A stretch of 6,382 nucleotides of DNA from an uncultured Nitrospina sp. (GTDB lineage: Bacteria; Nitrospinota; Nitrospinia; Nitrospinales; VA-1). This document shows positions 5,213 through 6,382 of this stretch, piece after piece. Position numbers and translations under genes: made by a program. Under the pieces are notes generated by a model. The model searched no databases and was not told the DNA's origin. It saw only the letters and a program-made list of their open reading frames with translations. The stretch covers positions 1-6,382 of the forward strand of contig CAJWOD010000087.1 in assembly GCA_913044145.1 (NCBI GenBank). Direction: 5' to 3'. Every line of letters starts with the position of its first letter. The first letter of the stretch is position 1.

Positions 5213-6382
5213 CTATAGCATAACTTCGGGGGCAAGACTGTTGTCGTGGGCCTCGGGATTGTTTTTGACATAGAGTTGCGGCAGATCGCTAGTGCCGTAT
5301 TTAGTGATATAGAGGAAAACATGTTCACGGGCATTGATGCGTAACGCCCAAGGACCGAAATCTTCTTGATAAAATCTTTCGTAGCGCGACATCGCTTCCT
5401 CGGTAGTCTGCCCTGATTCTGGCGTATAGTAATAATCAAGAGCAAGGTCATGTTCAGGGTTCACCTTTACATCGATCTTGTATTCATCCGCCTGATACAT
5501 CACGGGTGCATTCTTATAGAGAACGAAGAAATACATCTCAACCGATGGTATCTGGTGCTGGTTTTCGATCAAGAATCGTCTTGTGTCTTCGGCTTCTTCT
5601 TCCGTTTCACTAGGGAAACCGTAAAAGCACATGACATGACTCCATATCCCTACCCGTTTGGCCTGCTCCAGATTGATCTTTGCTGCTTTGATGTCCGTAT
5701 CTTTTTTAACCAGTTTAATAATGCGCTCATTTGCTGATTCCAATCCGTAATAGAGGGAACGACAGCCCGATTTATGCGCAGCATCCCAAATCTCCGGCTC
5801 CAGAAGTTGGGATTCAAACCGTATAAGCGTGGTCCAATAAATATCCAGTTCGCGTTCAACCATCATCGGCGGTAACTTGATGAAAAGTGCAGGAGGAAAC
5901 GATTCGTCCGTAAACATGAAATGTTTAGCATTGAGTTTGTTTTTCAGATATTCGAGTTCATCGACAATCTGCTCTGCATGCTTGGCGCGGAACTGATCGA
6001 TGTACCCAGCGCCGTGATCGCAGAACGTACATTTGCCCCAATAACATCCACGCGTTCCCAAATAGGGAACTAGTTTTTCCGGAGAGAAATACTTTTCCCA
6101 AGGCATACCATCAAAGTCGGGTGGCGGTAATTGATCGACCCGCTCCTGATAAGTCTCGTTGACATGCATTTGTCCTTCTTCATCTTTATAAATGAGATTC
6201 GAGACTTCGTTCATCTTACGTTTGCCTGAGAGCGCCTCTACCAACCAAACTAGTGCATGTTCGCCCTCGTAGGTAATTATTGAATCAAAAGCTTTGCCAA
6301 AAAAATGTGGTTTTTTAGAGAATTCGTCTTTTAAACGGGTGATGATGTTACCACCCACAGTGACATGAATGTCGGGAAAGGC
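5213..6382 (-). CDS. B12-binding-type radical SAM protein (N-terminal part beyond window)
   Basis: The frame is open to the window edge; 389 residues are visible. They begin FPDIHVTVGGN, which matches the last strand and GG of a cobalamin-binding domain, so the N-terminal portion lies outside and the GTG at 6358 is not a real start. The radical SAM core follows: RGCYWGKCTFCD supplies three cysteines (C113, C118, C121 counted from the first visible codon) for a 4Fe-4S cluster, spaced CX4CX2C. Then come FTDESF (157-162), YYGLESANERI (211-221) and GFPSETEEEAEDTRRF (255-270), all standard for this superfamily, which cleaves S-adenosylmethionine to a 5'-deoxyadenosyl radical. The region after about 285 is a family-specific C-terminus with many aromatic residues. 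The substrate is unknown; methylation or another radical change to a lipid, cofactor or peptide is possible. No precursor peptide is visible nearby. It converges on the SDR gene with a 77-base gap. Confidence 0.9.
   Translation of the reverse strand, partial: AFPDIHVTVGGNIITRLKDEFSKKPHFFGKAFDSIITYEGEHALVWLVEALSGKRKMNEVSNLIYKDEEGQMHVNETYQERVDQLPPPDFDGMPWEKYFSPEKLVPYLGTRGCYWGKCTFCDHGAGYIDQFRAKHAEQIVDELEYLKNKLNAKHFMFTDESFPPALFIKLPPMMVERELDIYWTTLIRFESQLLEPEIWDAAHKSGCRSLYYGLESANERIIKLVKKDTDIKAAKINLEQAKRVGIWSHVMCFYGFPSETEEEAEDTRRFLIENQHQIPSVEMYFFVLYKNAPVMYQADEYKIDVKVNPEHDLALDYYYTPESGQTTEEAMSRYERFYQEDFGPWALRINAREHVFLYITKYGTSDLPQLYVKNNPEAHDNSLAPEVML

Noticed and set aside
6356..6358. GTG at 6358 as the start of the radical SAM protein
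   Set aside because: The frame continues upstream to the window edge with FPDIHVT, which matches the conserved strand before GG in B12-binding domains, so the gene is simply cut off.

Overview
The window looks like an ordinary stretch of a Gram-negative bacterial chromosome of modest, slightly AT-leaning composition. The Gram-negative reading rests on a Sec-type signal peptide on a periplasmic FKBP isomerase and on the bacterial-type tRNA, promoters and terminator. The gene content (1-Cys Prx6, HEAT/SirB1 protein, B12-type radical SAM protein, SLC13 permease with TrkA-C domains) would suit an aquatic proteobacterium, Nitrospinota or similar lineage, but I cannot fix the taxon from sequence alone.

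Layout. The left part (1 to about 2500) is on the minus strand. Read in the direction of transcription it holds a small three-helix membrane protein of unknown function (2171-2494), tRNA-Lys(CUU) (2021-2096), a secreted FKBP-type peptidyl-prolyl isomerase (1476-1958), and an SLC13/DASS permease with two TrkA-C domains (1-1392, C-terminus cut by the window edge). The 275-base gap 2495-2769 separates these from a plus-strand block. It carries an extended -10 promoter and a leader hairpin for a 1-Cys peroxiredoxin (2770-3405). A strong rho-independent terminator follows (3416-3467), then a tight two-gene unit: a HEAT-repeat/SirB1-like protein (3480-4364) and a short-chain dehydrogenase (4377-5135), 12 bases apart. 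The right end is a converging minus-strand radical SAM protein (5213-6382) whose N-terminal part lies outside the window.

How they fit together. No single pathway is evident. The peroxiredoxin is a stand-alone oxidative-stress gene. The HEAT/SirB1-SDR pair is probably co-transcribed. The tRNA, FKBP and permease could share a transcript. I see no mobile-element genes, CRISPR array or phage genes, and no convincing novel multi-gene system.

The most notable item is a roughly 22-codon in-frame insert in the FKBP domain. Its DNA is an imperfect palindrome (1710-1774), and it supplies the only two cysteines of the protein. It resembles in form, though not demonstrably in sequence, the palindromic elements that insert in-frame into genes in some bacteria.
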